In this document: in pieces, positions 16,932 through 25,106 of the stretch
Numbering within the stretch: the stretch's first letter is position 1
Layout of the letters: each line of letters opens with the position of its first letter
Assembly (NCBI GenBank): GCA_016716885.1
Contig: JADJUV010000115.1
Location: 1-28,851, forward strand
Length of the DNA: 28,851 bases
DNA from: Candidatus Trichofilum aggregatum
GTDB taxonomy: Bacteria > Chloroflexota > Anaerolineae > Promineifilales > Promineifilaceae
Direction of reading: 5' to 3'
Notes under the pieces: model-generated
What the model was told of the DNA's origin: nothing
What the model saw: the letters and a program-made list of their open reading frames with translations, nothing else
Databases searched by the model: none
Translations under genes and position numbers: made by a program

Positions 16932-17047
16932 AACACGGATAAGTGAGAACACGGATAAAAGGGTTTCTGAAAATTAGTGCCAACCCGCAGTCAGGTAAAA
17001 CACAACTTCTAGACAGAATCCATCCGTGTTTTCTCTATCCGTGTTTT
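16932..17047. repeat. Word hairpin of AACACGGATA units
   Basis: aacacggata occurs twice at 16932-16957 and its reverse complement tatccgtgtt twice at 17022-17045, separated by about 65 bp. It fills the gap between the cytochrome stop and the YeeE start within the minus-strand cluster. Confidence 0.8.
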
Positions 17048-17049
17048 AA

Positions 17050-19798
17050 TCAATCTCCAGTCTCTACTGCCACCCCCGGCTCCTCATGCGTCTCCACCTC
17101 TTCCCAGCCCAGCATCATGGCCTGAATACCAGCCATCGGCGTGTGCCCGGTGGTCGTCAGGTAGACGTGCATGACGATGAACGAGGCAAACAGCCAGGCG
17201 ATGAGGGTGTGGAACGGGGCCAGGAAGGGCAGACCACCCAGCCGGTTGGCGATATCCGGCCATTGTTGGACACCCCACATAAGTGCCCCGGTGATGATTT
17301 GCAGGGGTAACAGAACGTTGAGCAGGCCAAAGTAGGTCATCTGTTGCAAGGGGTTCAGTTTACTGTCACGGGTCTTTTCATACGGATGGGGTTCCCCTTT
17401 GAAGATGCCCCGCACGTAGTACATGGCTTGCACCACGGCCTGGTCAAAAAAGCCCCGCGGCCGCGGTAGAAACTGCTTAATCTCCCCACTCGCCAAATGG
17501 TAAAACAGGGACATCGCCGCATTGATGACCAAAATGGCCGCCAAAATGTTATGCACCTGCACCATGTAACTAAAGCTGAAAATACCCAACATATCCGGCT
17601 TGTGAATCACCAGCCCGGTGAAAATGAGGAGCATAATCGCCCCGGTCTGGAGCCAGTGCCACAGCCGTTCATATACATCGTACATATAGACTTCGCGGTG
17701 GGGTGCGTGGTGCGTGGTGCGTATGCGGGCCAATTGGCGGGCGGCCCGGTAGCGCAAACCACCATGCACAATGACGCCCACCCAAACACCCAGAAAAGCC
17801 GCGATCCCAATCCAGTCAATCACCGTCACATTACTATGGCCGAAGATGTACAGTCCGGCCTCATCGGCCTGGGGCTGGAAGAACAGTTGCCCGGCGTCGC
17901 TGGTGTGTAACTCACCCGGCCAGACCACGCCCTGCCCTTCAAGCGGGGTGGGGGTAATGCCCCCGGGGGTGCGATCCGCCAATGAAATGGGTTGTGTCAC
18001 CTGGGACGCTTCGCCATGACAACTGGCACATTCGCGGGTGGCCCATTCGCCATTGGTGACGTTATGGTTGATGCTGTAGGGCCGCACTTCCCCGGCGATG
18101 CGCGGATTGTCCAGCCCCATCTCGCGCAACCGGTCGCTGATGATCTGCTCTTTGGCACTGTTGTTGATCAGCAGTTCGCTCTTGCTCAACGAGCCATTTT
18201 TATTGTCGTCGAATGCTTTCAGCACATCGGGGTGATAGCTGTCTCCGTCAAACCAGGCCGCCTGCAAATCCCGCAGCGCCACCGGCCGTTCCGGGTCGCC
18301 ATACACCCAATACCAGGTGGTGATGACGTTGTATGGAGCCAACGAGGTTGTGCCGTCTTGATTCTCACGGGGGAGTAGAACGGGGTCGTAGCCGCTCATC
18401 AGGGTGCTGGCGTTGATTGTCTCGCCCTCAATGCCGCGATAGGCGACGACAGGCTGGCTATCCTCATGCAGAACGGTCCAGTCCACATACTCCAGGGCCG
18501 GGGCAAACAGTTCTGGCGTGTGGCAGGTCTCGCAACTGAGGGCACTAAAATGCCGATCCTGGTACGGGAGCCATTCATGAACCGCTTCGGCTTCGTGGCA
18601 CGATTCACATCGGCGCACGGTGTTGTCCAACTCCGGGGCCAGGATGGCCTGGGGACTTTGCCCTTTGGCGAACTCATGCAGGGGCCGGTAGAGGTATTCG
18701 CCCAAATCTATGCGGCGCGGATCAAAGGCCAGATGTTCCGGGGTGTCGGGGGAACTGGACTCGAAGTAGATGGGGTTGTTGAGGGCGTGATGGCAGTCGG
18801 TACAACTGACGACACGCTCGGTGTGGATGTCCCAACTGCGGGTCAGTTCGAGTTTGTCTTCCAGGTTCAGGCCGCTGTTGGCCAGCCGTTGGGGCGACAT
18901 GACCTGCCCGGTGGTGAGGGTGTTGTAGTCGGCCAGGGTGTACTCGCCCAGGGCGAGGGGGGTGTTGAGGTCATTGTGGGTGACGCCGTGGCATTGGCCG
19001 CAGTTGTTGTTGGTGGGGTCTTGCACGGTTACGTAGTCGGGGAGCAGTTCACCCGTGGCAGAGAACGCGGCCGCGTTCCACATCCAGTTCTTTCCCTCTT
19101 GCGTGACCAGCCCTGTTCCCAGAAGCGTGGCCGTGCTGGCCCAGGCAAACTTCCCAGCCTGCACCGCCGCCAATCGTGCCGCATCGTTTGGCTCCGGCAG
19201 GTGGCACAGGAAACAGTTCATCTCCACCGTGCCCGATTCCGCCCAATCCCAGGCCACATACTCGCCACTGATGGGGTCATACACACTGGTTTCGACGTTA
19301 TCCGCATCAGGGGTCAGGCTGGTCAAGGGTTGCCCATCCCGGCTGGTGACGGCCGGGCCCCCCCGGATGGCGCAGACTGAACAGTTGCACCCATTCCACG
19401 GTGGTCAGGTCTACTCGTTCATCCCCTTGGGGCGAGAGATACCGGTAAAAAAGTGGGTCCCAGCGGCCAAAAGAACCCAGGCTACTATCCCAGCCGTTGC
19501 CCGCGACAGCGCCAGCCTTGGCATAGCCACTAAGGCCCGCATCGGCATGGAAACTATGGTTGGCGATGAACTCGGTGTCGTGGCAACTGCCACAGGTCTG
19601 CATGGCCGAGACGGGCTGTTGGCTTTCGAGCACATTCTCGCCCTCGGCATCGAGTAAGGGGAAGGTGGGATGAATGGGGGAGCGGGCGGCTAAAGGGGGT
19701 GTTGGGTCATCTTGGGCGGAGGCGATTTGTCCGCCGACAACTGCCAGCACAGCTACCAGGCCGAGAAGGGTGAACCATTTCCAGAGGTGGCGTTTCAT
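17050..19798 (-). CDS. Seven-heme cytochrome c fused to b561-type membrane quinol oxidoreductase module (frameshift at 19358-19364)
   Basis: About 915 residues after repair. From ATG 19798 a signal peptide (MKRHLWKWFTLLGLVAVLAVVGGQIASAQ) exports the first part. Seven CxxCH motifs follow: CGSCH, CFLCH, CGQCH, CTDCH, CESCH, CETCH, CASCH. Then come a helix (WIGIAAFLGVWVGVIVHGG) and a four-helix cytochrome b561-type domain with histidines in RLWHWLQ, LVIHKPD, VQVHNIL, FYHLAS and MHVYLTT. It probably takes electrons from quinol and feeds them through its hemes to the octaheme enzyme encoded just upstream. The frame breaks at a run of seven G (minus strand); six G give HPGGPAVTSRDGQPLTSL in one frame. 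The c-to-b linker RTTHHAPHREV is encoded by an ACGCACC word repeat. Confidence 0.85.
17702..17722 (-). repeat. ACGCACC word repeat inside the cytochrome gene
   Basis: Three near-tandem ggtgcgt units on the plus strand. On the coding strand they give the His/Pro-rich linker RTTHHAPHRE between the multiheme and b561 parts, in frame. Confidence 0.8.
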
Positions 19799-19810
19799 CG
19801 TTGTACCTAC

Positions 19811-19881
19811 ACGTGGTGCGTAGTGCGGTACGGCGTTGGCTGCTACGTAACACATTACGCAACACGTACCACGCACCACGT
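19811..19881. repeat. Word hairpin of ACGCACCACGT type between the two cytochrome genes
   Basis: acgtggtgcgt (19811-19821) pairs with acgcaccacgt (19871-19881), and related tagtgcg/cattacgc words lie inside. It occupies the whole intergenic space between the octaheme stop and the ribosome site of the multiheme gene. Confidence 0.75.
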
Positions 19882-21345
19882 CTAATCTTCATTAACGACT
19901 GACAGTTGCATTCCTGTCTGTTGTTCGCGGCCGCCCCAGGTCAGGGGGTCGCCGTAGTAACCCAGCGCTTCCCAGTCCATGCGCCCGTTTTCGCCGTGGC
20001 AATCGTTGCATTGCAGGGCGTTTTCGGACGGTTGAACCATGTGCGTCTGTGCCCAGTACATCTCCGTCTGGGTGAAGCCGTACTCACCGCTGAAGGCCAG
20101 TCCGGTATCTTCCTGATTCAGTTCAAAGGCGGACTGCCAATCAAAAGTGGTCCAGTAACCGCCCTCACCCGCCGTGCGCGGAACCAGCAAGTAGTTGTAA
20201 ATGGCATCGTAGGGTTGCAGGGCGGTATGCAGTTTGAACGGCCAGATCAGGGCGTTGGGGTCGGTAATGTCGCCGAGCGGTTCGCTGACGATGGTGGTTT
20301 GGCTGGGGTCAATGATGTCCCCCATGATGTACCGGTCGCCATTACCGTTGAACCAGTCATAGGTGGGCATGATGTTGTCTTCGTAGACAAATGAACCTTT
20401 GATTTTGAGATAAACATGGGGGTCATCGCCCAAATCTTGCCCGGCGGTTGACCAGTCCCAATCCACTTTGGTGGGGGTGCGCAGGGCGGTGGCAGGAATG
20501 TGGCAGGTCTGGCAGGCGACAGTGTCAATGTGGGCATTGATGCGGTCGTCGTCGTGCAGGCTGGTGTTGTGGCAGTTGGTGCAGGCCAGGGTGTCGTTCT
20601 TGACCTGGGGACTGACGGAAATCATGTGGCCGCTGATCTGGTGATCTTCGGTGACATGGCAATCTACACATTCAAAATTGAGCCGCCCCATGTGTACGTC
20701 AACATCTTCGCCGGGGAAGTAGAGGGTCTGATCCAGGTCGCCGTGTTTGACGGCGTTGCCCCCGCCGCCGTTGAAGTGACAGCTACCACAGTTTTGGCGG
20801 GTGGGCAGGCCGACTGACTGCGCGGCCGCGACCAAATCTGTCCCTTCTGCCGGTAGACCCATCTTGCTCTTCACATAGAGTCCCGTGTCCGCATGACAGG
20901 CCAGGCAGTCCACGTTCTCTTCAATGGTGAAATCAAACTCGGCATCACCCCAGCCATATCCGGCGTGGCAGGTGGTACAACTCGGCCAGTTGCCTTCAAT
21001 GCCGATGCAGAAATTATTGAGTTGGTTCTTCTTGCCTACCGTCACCGGTTCATCGCGGCCCGGCAAGAGGACGGGTTCACTTTCCCAGGTCCAGTGGGTG
21101 GTGCCCATAATCTGCGCGGCCGCGGTCTCATGGCATTCCAGGCAAGCAACCGTAACATCCGGCCCTGTTTCATAAGGGCCAGTTAGCAATGAAGCGTGAT
21201 CGGTGTGGGCGGGGGTGGGTTGGACAAAGGCCCAGGGATCATCCGTCGGTGTTTCGTCACCAGAAACCAGCAACGCCAACGGTGTGATGATGATGAGCAT
21301 TGTTACCACCAAACCCACCAACCAGATATATTTGAACTCTTTCAT
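19882..21345 (-). CDS. otr: Octaheme c-type cytochrome, tetrathionate reductase family
   Basis: 487 residues from ATG 21345; starts at 21357 and 21435 are possible but less natural. An N-terminal membrane anchor (YIWLVGLVVTMLIIITPLALLV) leads to an exported domain with eight CxxCH sites: CLECH, CTTCH, CLACH, CGSCH, CVDCH, CTNCH, CQTCH, CNDCH. The segment VGKKNQLNNFCIGIEGNWPSC is the octaheme tetrathionate reductase (OTR, Shewanella type) signature; in that family a lysine in this region ligates the active-site heme. OTR reduces tetrathionate, and in vitro also nitrite and hydroxylamine, so the substrate is not settled. Next to sulfur transporters and a sulfide-type ArsR box, a sulfur substrate is favoured. 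It likely forms a complex with the b561 fusion protein. Confidence 0.88.
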   Translation of the reverse strand: MKEFKYIWLVGLVVTMLIIITPLALLVSGDETPTDDPWAFVQPTPAHTDHASLLTGPYETGPDVTVACLECHETAAAQIMGTTHWTWESEPVLLPGRDEPVTVGKKNQLNNFCIGIEGNWPSCTTCHAGYGWGDAEFDFTIEENVDCLACHADTGLYVKSKMGLPAEGTDLVAAAQSVGLPTRQNCGSCHFNGGGGNAVKHGDLDQTLYFPGEDVDVHMGRLNFECVDCHVTEDHQISGHMISVSPQVKNDTLACTNCHNTSLHDDDRINAHIDTVACQTCHIPATALRTPTKVDWDWSTAGQDLGDDPHVYLKIKGSFVYEDNIMPTYDWFNGNGDRYIMGDIIDPSQTTIVSEPLGDITDPNALIWPFKLHTALQPYDAIYNYLLVPRTAGEGGYWTTFDWQSAFELNQEDTGLAFSGEYGFTQTEMYWAQTHMVQPSENALQCNDCHGENGRMDWEALGYYGDPLTWGGREQQTGMQLSVVNED

Positions 21346-21386
21346 GACTATATCCATTTCACGAGAAATAAGCTGAGTAAGTCGTT

Positions 21387-21449
21387 GTGATACGTGATGC
21401 GTAATTCGTCTGCTGAACGGGCCATCATGTATCACGCATTACGCATCAC
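21387..21449. repeat. Word hairpin of GTGATGCGTAAT type
   Basis: gtgatacgtgatgcgtaat (21387-21405) pairs imperfectly with gtatcacgcattacgcatcac (21429-21449). It fills the space between the arsR stop and the octaheme gene. Confidence 0.75.
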
Positions 21450-21773
21450 TCAGGCCAGGATGCTGGTCTGACGGGCCAGGGTGTCCCGGAGCAATAAACG
21501 CATGGTGTCCAACAACTCGACGAGGCGGTCGTCGGCCAGGCGATAGGTCACAGCCGCGCCATCTCGTTCGGCGATGACCAGGGCGCGTTGGCGCAACACC
21601 TGGAGATGGCGCGAGACGGTGGGTTGCGGTATACCCAGATCATCGGCGAGGGCGGTGACATGACGCGCCTGCTCGCGCAAGGCATACAGGATCAATATCC
21701 GCCGGGGATCCCCCAATGCCTGACAGATATTGGCGTGTAACAGGGTTAATTCCTCAAGGGTTGGTGGTTCCAT
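21450..21773 (-). CDS. ArsR-family winged-helix repressor, probable sulfur-responsive regulator
   Basis: A 107-residue DNA-binding protein. It carries the ArsR signature ALGDPRRILILYAL, a helix-turn-helix VTALADDLGIPQPTVSRHLQVLRQRALV and a wing ERDGAAVTYRLAD. Only one cysteine (C18, NICQAL) is present, so the two-cysteine dithiol chemistry of BigR/SqrR is not supported within one chain; sensing could use an inter-subunit link or another ligand. It is the first gene of the minus-strand sulfur cluster and sits about 150 bp downstream of a perfect ATTC-N8-GAAT box, which fits autoregulation and control of the cytochrome and transporter genes. Confidence 0.88.
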   Translation of the reverse strand: MEPPTLEELTLLHANICQALGDPRRILILYALREQARHVTALADDLGIPQPTVSRHLQVLRQRALVIAERDGAAVTYRLADDRLVELLDTMRLLLRDTLARQTSILA

Positions 21774-21788
21774 GTGATTTCCTCAGAT

Positions 21789-21860
21789 AATCTCTCAATC
21801 TCTCAGTCTCTTAATCGCTTCTTGAGAAAGGAGACTAAGAGATTGAGAGACTGAGAGACT
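21789..21860. repeat. Word hairpin of CTCTCAATCTCT units
   Basis: aatctctcaatctctcagtc... (21789-21813) pairs with taagagattgagagactgag... (21836-21860). The words tctctcaat and tctcagtc alternate in each arm. It lies immediately upstream of arsR, inside its leader. Confidence 0.8.
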
Positions 21861-21923
21861 GTCTCTGTCCCGGCACACCTGGGCGCAGGGGGATGTAAAG
21901 CGTGTGCCGGGAACTGATGATGT

Positions 21924-21939
21924 ATTCGTTTATCCGAAT
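21924..21939. promoter_or_regulatory. ATTC-N8-GAAT operator for a sulfide-type ArsR regulator
   Basis: The sequence ATTCGTTTATCCGAAT is a perfect ATTC-N8-GAAT box, set in a larger inverted repeat (tgtattcg / cgaataca). This matches the published half-sites of the SqrR/BigR/YgaV group of persulfide-sensing ArsR repressors. It is 151 bp upstream of the arsR start. Confidence 0.7.
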
Positions 21940-22004
21940 ACATACCTAAGCGGAAGTGTAAATCAGTCCCGGCTGGCAGGGAGTGATGGATGTCATGGGT
22001 TATT

Positions 22005-22020
22005 TGTGACAAAAATCACA
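22005..22020. promoter_or_regulatory. CRP/FNR-family binding site TGTGA-N6-TCACA
   Basis: TGTGACAAAAATCACA is a perfect match to the symmetric CRP-type consensus, with further symmetry outward (tttgtga / tcacaat). It lies between arsR (minus) and ridA (plus), so an oxygen- or redox-responsive CRP/FNR-family regulator could control the respiratory cluster. No such regulator gene is in the window. Confidence 0.6.
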
Positions 22021-22054
22021 ATGGAGGGTATGGGCCAAAAGGCCGTTATTAAGC

Positions 22055-22341
<287 letters not shown>

Positions 22342-22361
22342 GGCGGGCAAGGAGGTCATAG

Positions 22362-22757
22362 ATGAGTACAAAACGAGTTTACGTGGATGGGCTGGCGCGG
22401 TTGCCTGCGTTTAGCCATGCGGTGGTGGCGGGGGATTTCATTTTTGTGTCGGGGTGTATTGGCACGAAGGCCGGGGGAATGGAGCTGGTGGAAGGGGGCA
22501 CAGGGGCACAAACCACGCAAACGCTCCGCAACATTGAGCAGATTTTGCAGGCCAGTGGGGCGACGTTGGCCGATGTGGTGAAGGTGAATGTGTATTTGAC
22601 GGAGATTGGGGATTTTGCCGAGATGAATGGGGCCTACATAGCCGTGATGGGTGAGGATCCCCCGGCGCGGATTACGGTAGGGAAGGTGGGGTTTGGCCTC
22701 GCGGCCGCGACCGTCGAAATAGACTGCATCGCCTACAAATCGCAGGGCAACAATTAG
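22362..22757 (+). CDS. ridA: RidA family reactive intermediate deaminase
   Basis: A 131-residue YjgF/YER057c/UK114 protein. RidA forms a homotrimer that hydrolyses reactive enamine/imine intermediates (2-aminoacrylate) to ketoacids and ammonia, protecting PLP enzymes. The substrate-binding arginine is R103 in PPARITV, followed by VEIDCIA with E119; GDFIFVSGCIGT and LADVVKVNVYLT are the other family blocks. It has a strong ribosome site, AAGGAGG at about 22349. Its upstream region is lost in the C/G block. It seems unlinked in function to the neighbouring clusters. Confidence 0.94.
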   Translation: MSTKRVYVDGLARLPAFSHAVVAGDFIFVSGCIGTKAGGMELVEGGTGAQTTQTLRNIEQILQASGATLADVVKVNVYLTEIGDFAEMNGAYIAVMGEDPPARITVGKVGFGLAAATVEIDCIAYKSQGNN

Positions 22758-22874
22758 TAATAAAGAAGATAACTATTTACCCCCATTTAACTACGTGTTA
22801 TCATTACTTCCATCATGAATTTCTGTAATACCACTTTCCTTCTTTCATTATTGCCTCAGGAAGTACCAACAAAC

Positions 22875-22901
22875 GCTGTCGAGAGCTGAGCCTGTCGAAG
22901 G
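22875..22901. repeat. GTCGAGAGCTGAGCCTGTCGAAGG repeat
   Basis: Contains gctgagcctgtcgaaggc, a short dispersed word seen in intergenic DNA of many unrelated bacteria, here flanked by a partial copy gctgtcgagagctgag. Confidence 0.6.
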
Positions 22902-22970
22902 CAACGGGCCTGGTAGTTCCTCAAGGTGTCTATACAGGTTTTGGCTGTGGCAATTACCGGAACAGCTTAC

Positions 22971-23047
22971 CCTCACCCCCGGCCCCTCTCCCACTTCGGG
23001 AGAGGGAGTTGGTTTCCTCTCCCGGGGGAGAAGGTTAGGTGAGGGGA
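22971..23047. repeat. CCCTCTCCC-type inverted repeat
   Basis: cctcaccccc...ggcccctctccc, then the hairpin ctctcccacttcgggagag, then ctcccgggggag and a closing ggtgaggggagg. Outer ends cctcacc and ggtgagg are complementary. It is a nested hairpin element without coding capacity. Confidence 0.7.
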
Positions 23048-23059
23048 GGTGACATCCTA

Positions 23060-23117
23060 TGTAGGGGCAACCTTTGTGGTTGCCTTCGGTTGGGCAGGCA
23101 CAACGCCAGCCCCTACA
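23060..23117. repeat. GTAGGGGC inverted-repeat element
   Basis: tgtaggggc (23060-23068) and gcccctaca (23109-23117) are exact inverted ends of a 58-bp element with internal caacc/ggttg pairing. Confidence 0.75.
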
Positions 23118-23275
23118 GGTCGCTCACCCCGCGAAATCCGAAAGACCCGCTATTTTTCACCTGATTGTCTGGTCAGTAATCTGTAAAGGCAGTGACGATA
23201 CCCGGCTTTAGTCAGGCTAAAACTCAAGCGCGGGTTCAGTTGATGCGTGTTTGCCCTACACCAATAGAGGTGAAG

Positions 23276-24493
23276 ATGAACGACTCGAATTCCCAACCGC
23301 CTAAGATTACCCGCTCCGGGGATGAAGCCGCAGATTGGCAAAAGGAGCTGATTGAGCGGGCTGAAGGCAAATTCCGTAGCCTTCTGGAATCGGCCCCCGA
23401 TGCCATTGTGATTGTGGATAAGGATGGTCAGATATATCTGATCAACTCACAAACGGAACGGTTGTTTGGTTATGACCGCCACGAAATTTTGGGTAAACCC
23501 GTGGAGATTCTGGTTCCTTCGCGCCTGCGCCAGAAGCATCCCCACCACCGCATTAACTATTTTGGCGACCCCAAGGTGCGGCCAATGGGTATAGGCCTGG
23601 CGCTTTATGGTTTGCGCAAGGATGGTCGGGAGTTCCCCGTAGAAATCAGCCTCAGCCCGTTGAAAACAGAAGAGGGGATACTGGTGACAGCGGCCATTCG
23701 TGATGTGACGGATCGCAAACGAGTGGAACAGGCATTACAGGAAAAGAATATTGAGCTGGAAAAAGCCAACCAGGCGAAAGATCGGTTTCTGGCGAGTATG
23801 TCGCATGAGTTACGTACGCCGCTAAATGCCATCATTGGTTTCACGGGCACGTTGCTGATGAAACTGGCGGGACCGCTCACACCGGATCAAGAAAAGCAGT
23901 TAAGAACGGTACAAACAAGTGGGCGTCATCTTCTATCGCTCATCAATGACTTACTTGACCTGGCTAAAATTGAGTCAGGTAAGGTGGAGCTAGATTATGA
24001 GCCGGTACTGTGTCGGGATTTGTTAGAAGAGGTGGCGACGACATTGCGGCCGCAAGCTGAAGCCAAAGGTCTTCAGTTTGAGCTACGCCAACATGGAACC
24101 AACATCATCGTTAATAGTGACCGGCGAGCCATCAGCCAGATTATTCTTAACCTGGCCAACAACGCCATCAAATTTACCGAGCAGGGACAAGTGAGCATTG
24201 AACTGTACCAGCGCCGAGAAAACGATCTCCTGTCTACCTACATCAGCGTCACCGATACGGGGGTGGGTATCCGAACCGAAGATCAGGTGCGGCTTTTTCA
24301 TGCTTTTCAGCAACTGGAAACGACGGGTGCCCGGCGGCACGAAGGCACGGGTTTGGGGTTGCACCTCTCGCAAAAATTGGCCGAACTACTTGGCGGCCGC
24401 ATCACGCTACAGAGCGAATTTGGGCAGGGCAGTACCTTCACTCTGGTGCTACCTGAAGGTGATAAACCACGTGGCCAAGATTCTTATCATTGA
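23276..24493 (+). CDS. PAS-domain sensor histidine kinase
   Basis: 405 residues, soluble. A short coiled region precedes a PAS domain (about 30-150: FRSLLESAPDAIVIVDKDGQIYLINSQTERLFGY, with a PAC-like IRDVTDRKRVE). A HisKA domain has the phospho-accepting H177 in SMSHELRTPLNAIIGF. The HATPase domain has an N box (NLANNAIKFTE), G1 box (DTGVGI) and G2 box (GTGLGL). No transmembrane segment, so it senses an internal signal. ATG 23276 has AGAGG nearby. Its end overlaps the receiver gene by 23 nt, so the two are translationally coupled and probably cognate. One GCGGCCGC copy lies at 24393. Confidence 0.93.
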   Translation: MNDSNSQPPKITRSGDEAADWQKELIERAEGKFRSLLESAPDAIVIVDKDGQIYLINSQTERLFGYDRHEILGKPVEILVPSRLRQKHPHHRINYFGDPKVRPMGIGLALYGLRKDGREFPVEISLSPLKTEEGILVTAAIRDVTDRKRVEQALQEKNIELEKANQAKDRFLASMSHELRTPLNAIIGFTGTLLMKLAGPLTPDQEKQLRTVQTSGRHLLSLINDLLDLAKIESGKVELDYEPVLCRDLLEEVATTLRPQAEAKGLQFELRQHGTNIIVNSDRRAISQIILNLANNAIKFTEQGQVSIELYQRRENDLLSTYISVTDTGVGIRTEDQVRLFHAFQQLETTGARRHEGTGLGLHLSQKLAELLGGRITLQSEFGQGSTFTLVLPEGDKPRGQDSYH

Positions 24494-24833
24494 GGACAAC
24501 CCTACCAACCTGGAGCTTATGACTTATCTCTTGGAAGCCTTTGGGCATCTGCCTGTGACAGCGACCGATGGACCAACCGGCCTGGACGTTGCCCGGCGAG
24601 ATACCATAAACCTGATTATCTGTGATATTCAACTGCCACAAATGGATGGGTATGAAGTTGTTCGCCAGCTAAAAAACGATGCGCATCTGCGCCATATCCC
24701 TGTCATTGCCGTCACGGCCTATGCCATGGTTGGGGACCGGGATAAGGCCCTAAATGCTGGCTTCAATGGTTACATGGCCAAACCCATTGACCCCGAAATC
24801 TTTGTGGCCCAGATTGAGAAGTTACTCGCCTAA
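24471..24833 (+). CDS. Single-domain response regulator (DivK/CheY-like receiver)
   Basis: A 120-residue receiver domain without output domain. Acidic pocket E8-D9, phospho-acceptor D52 (ICDIQLPQMDG), T82 (AVTAYAM) and K104 (MAKPID) are all present. The start is a GTG at 24471 inside the end of the kinase gene, preceded by GAAGGTG. It probably carries phosphate from the PAS kinase to, or from, the large hybrid kinase downstream, in the manner of a phosphorelay shuttle. Confidence 0.92.
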   Translation: MAKILIIEDNPTNLELMTYLLEAFGHLPVTATDGPTGLDVARRDTINLIICDIQLPQMDGYEVVRQLKNDAHLRHIPVIAVTAYAMVGDRDKALNAGFNGYMAKPIDPEIFVAQIEKLLA

Positions 24834-24862
24834 TCTGGACGAACTAGAAGCAAAAGAAGGAA

Positions 24863-24929
24863 CACCGAGGGTCACAGAGAAGACACGGAGATATACAGAG
24901 CTTTAGCGCGTTCTCTGTGAACCTCGGTG
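24863..24929. repeat. Word hairpin CACCGAGG-TCACAGAGAA
   Basis: caccgagggtcacagagaa (24863-24881) pairs with ttctctgtgaacctcggtg (24911-24929) with one mismatch. Internal cacggag and tacagag words echo the arm. It lies between the receiver and hybrid kinase genes. Confidence 0.85.
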
Positions 24930-24949
24930 CATCTCTTGTACTGCTTTAC

Positions 24950-25091
24950 ACAAGTCCTTAGCCGGTATAGTCGTAAGACCCATCCCCCCTGCCCCCTTCC
25001 CGGGGGAAGGGGGCACTTAACGGCGCGGTTTTTCGGGGCGAAGGCCCGAAAAACCGCGCCCAGAAAAATTCCCCGCCCCTGGGGCGCGGAT
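24950..25091. repeat. Variable-core repeat element, copy B
   Basis: Left part acaagtccttagccgg...catcccccctgcccccttcccgg and right part gaaaaattccccgcccctgggg match copy A at 14691-14845. The core is a 16-bp perfect stem, ggcgcggtttttcggg (25022-25037) with its complement at 25045-25060, unrelated to the core of copy A. It lies just before the ribosome site of the hybrid kinase. Confidence 0.85.
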
Positions 25092-25106
25092 AGAGGTAAA
25101 AATAAG

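Larger units (their letters stand above)
22758..23275. other. Gene-free region with dispersed repeats
   Basis: About 520 bp without a convincing gene. It holds three unrelated repeat types, listed separately, and the ribosome site AGAGG of the histidine kinase. The frame of the kinase is open back to 23192, but that upstream peptide has no family features. Confidence 0.7.

Noticed and set aside
18466..19380. A 304-codon plus-strand frame opposite the multiheme cytochrome gene
   Set aside because: No recognisable motif and no ribosome site, while the opposite strand has regularly spaced CxxCH sites.
19799..19879. An N-terminal extension of the multiheme gene upstream of the signal peptide
   Set aside because: It translates the word hairpin 19811-19881. 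The Met at 19798 begins a standard signal peptide.
24927..25106. A 60-residue N-terminal extension of the hybrid kinase
   Set aside because: It is read through repeat element copy B. The ATG at 25107 starts exactly at the receiver domain with a ribosome site.
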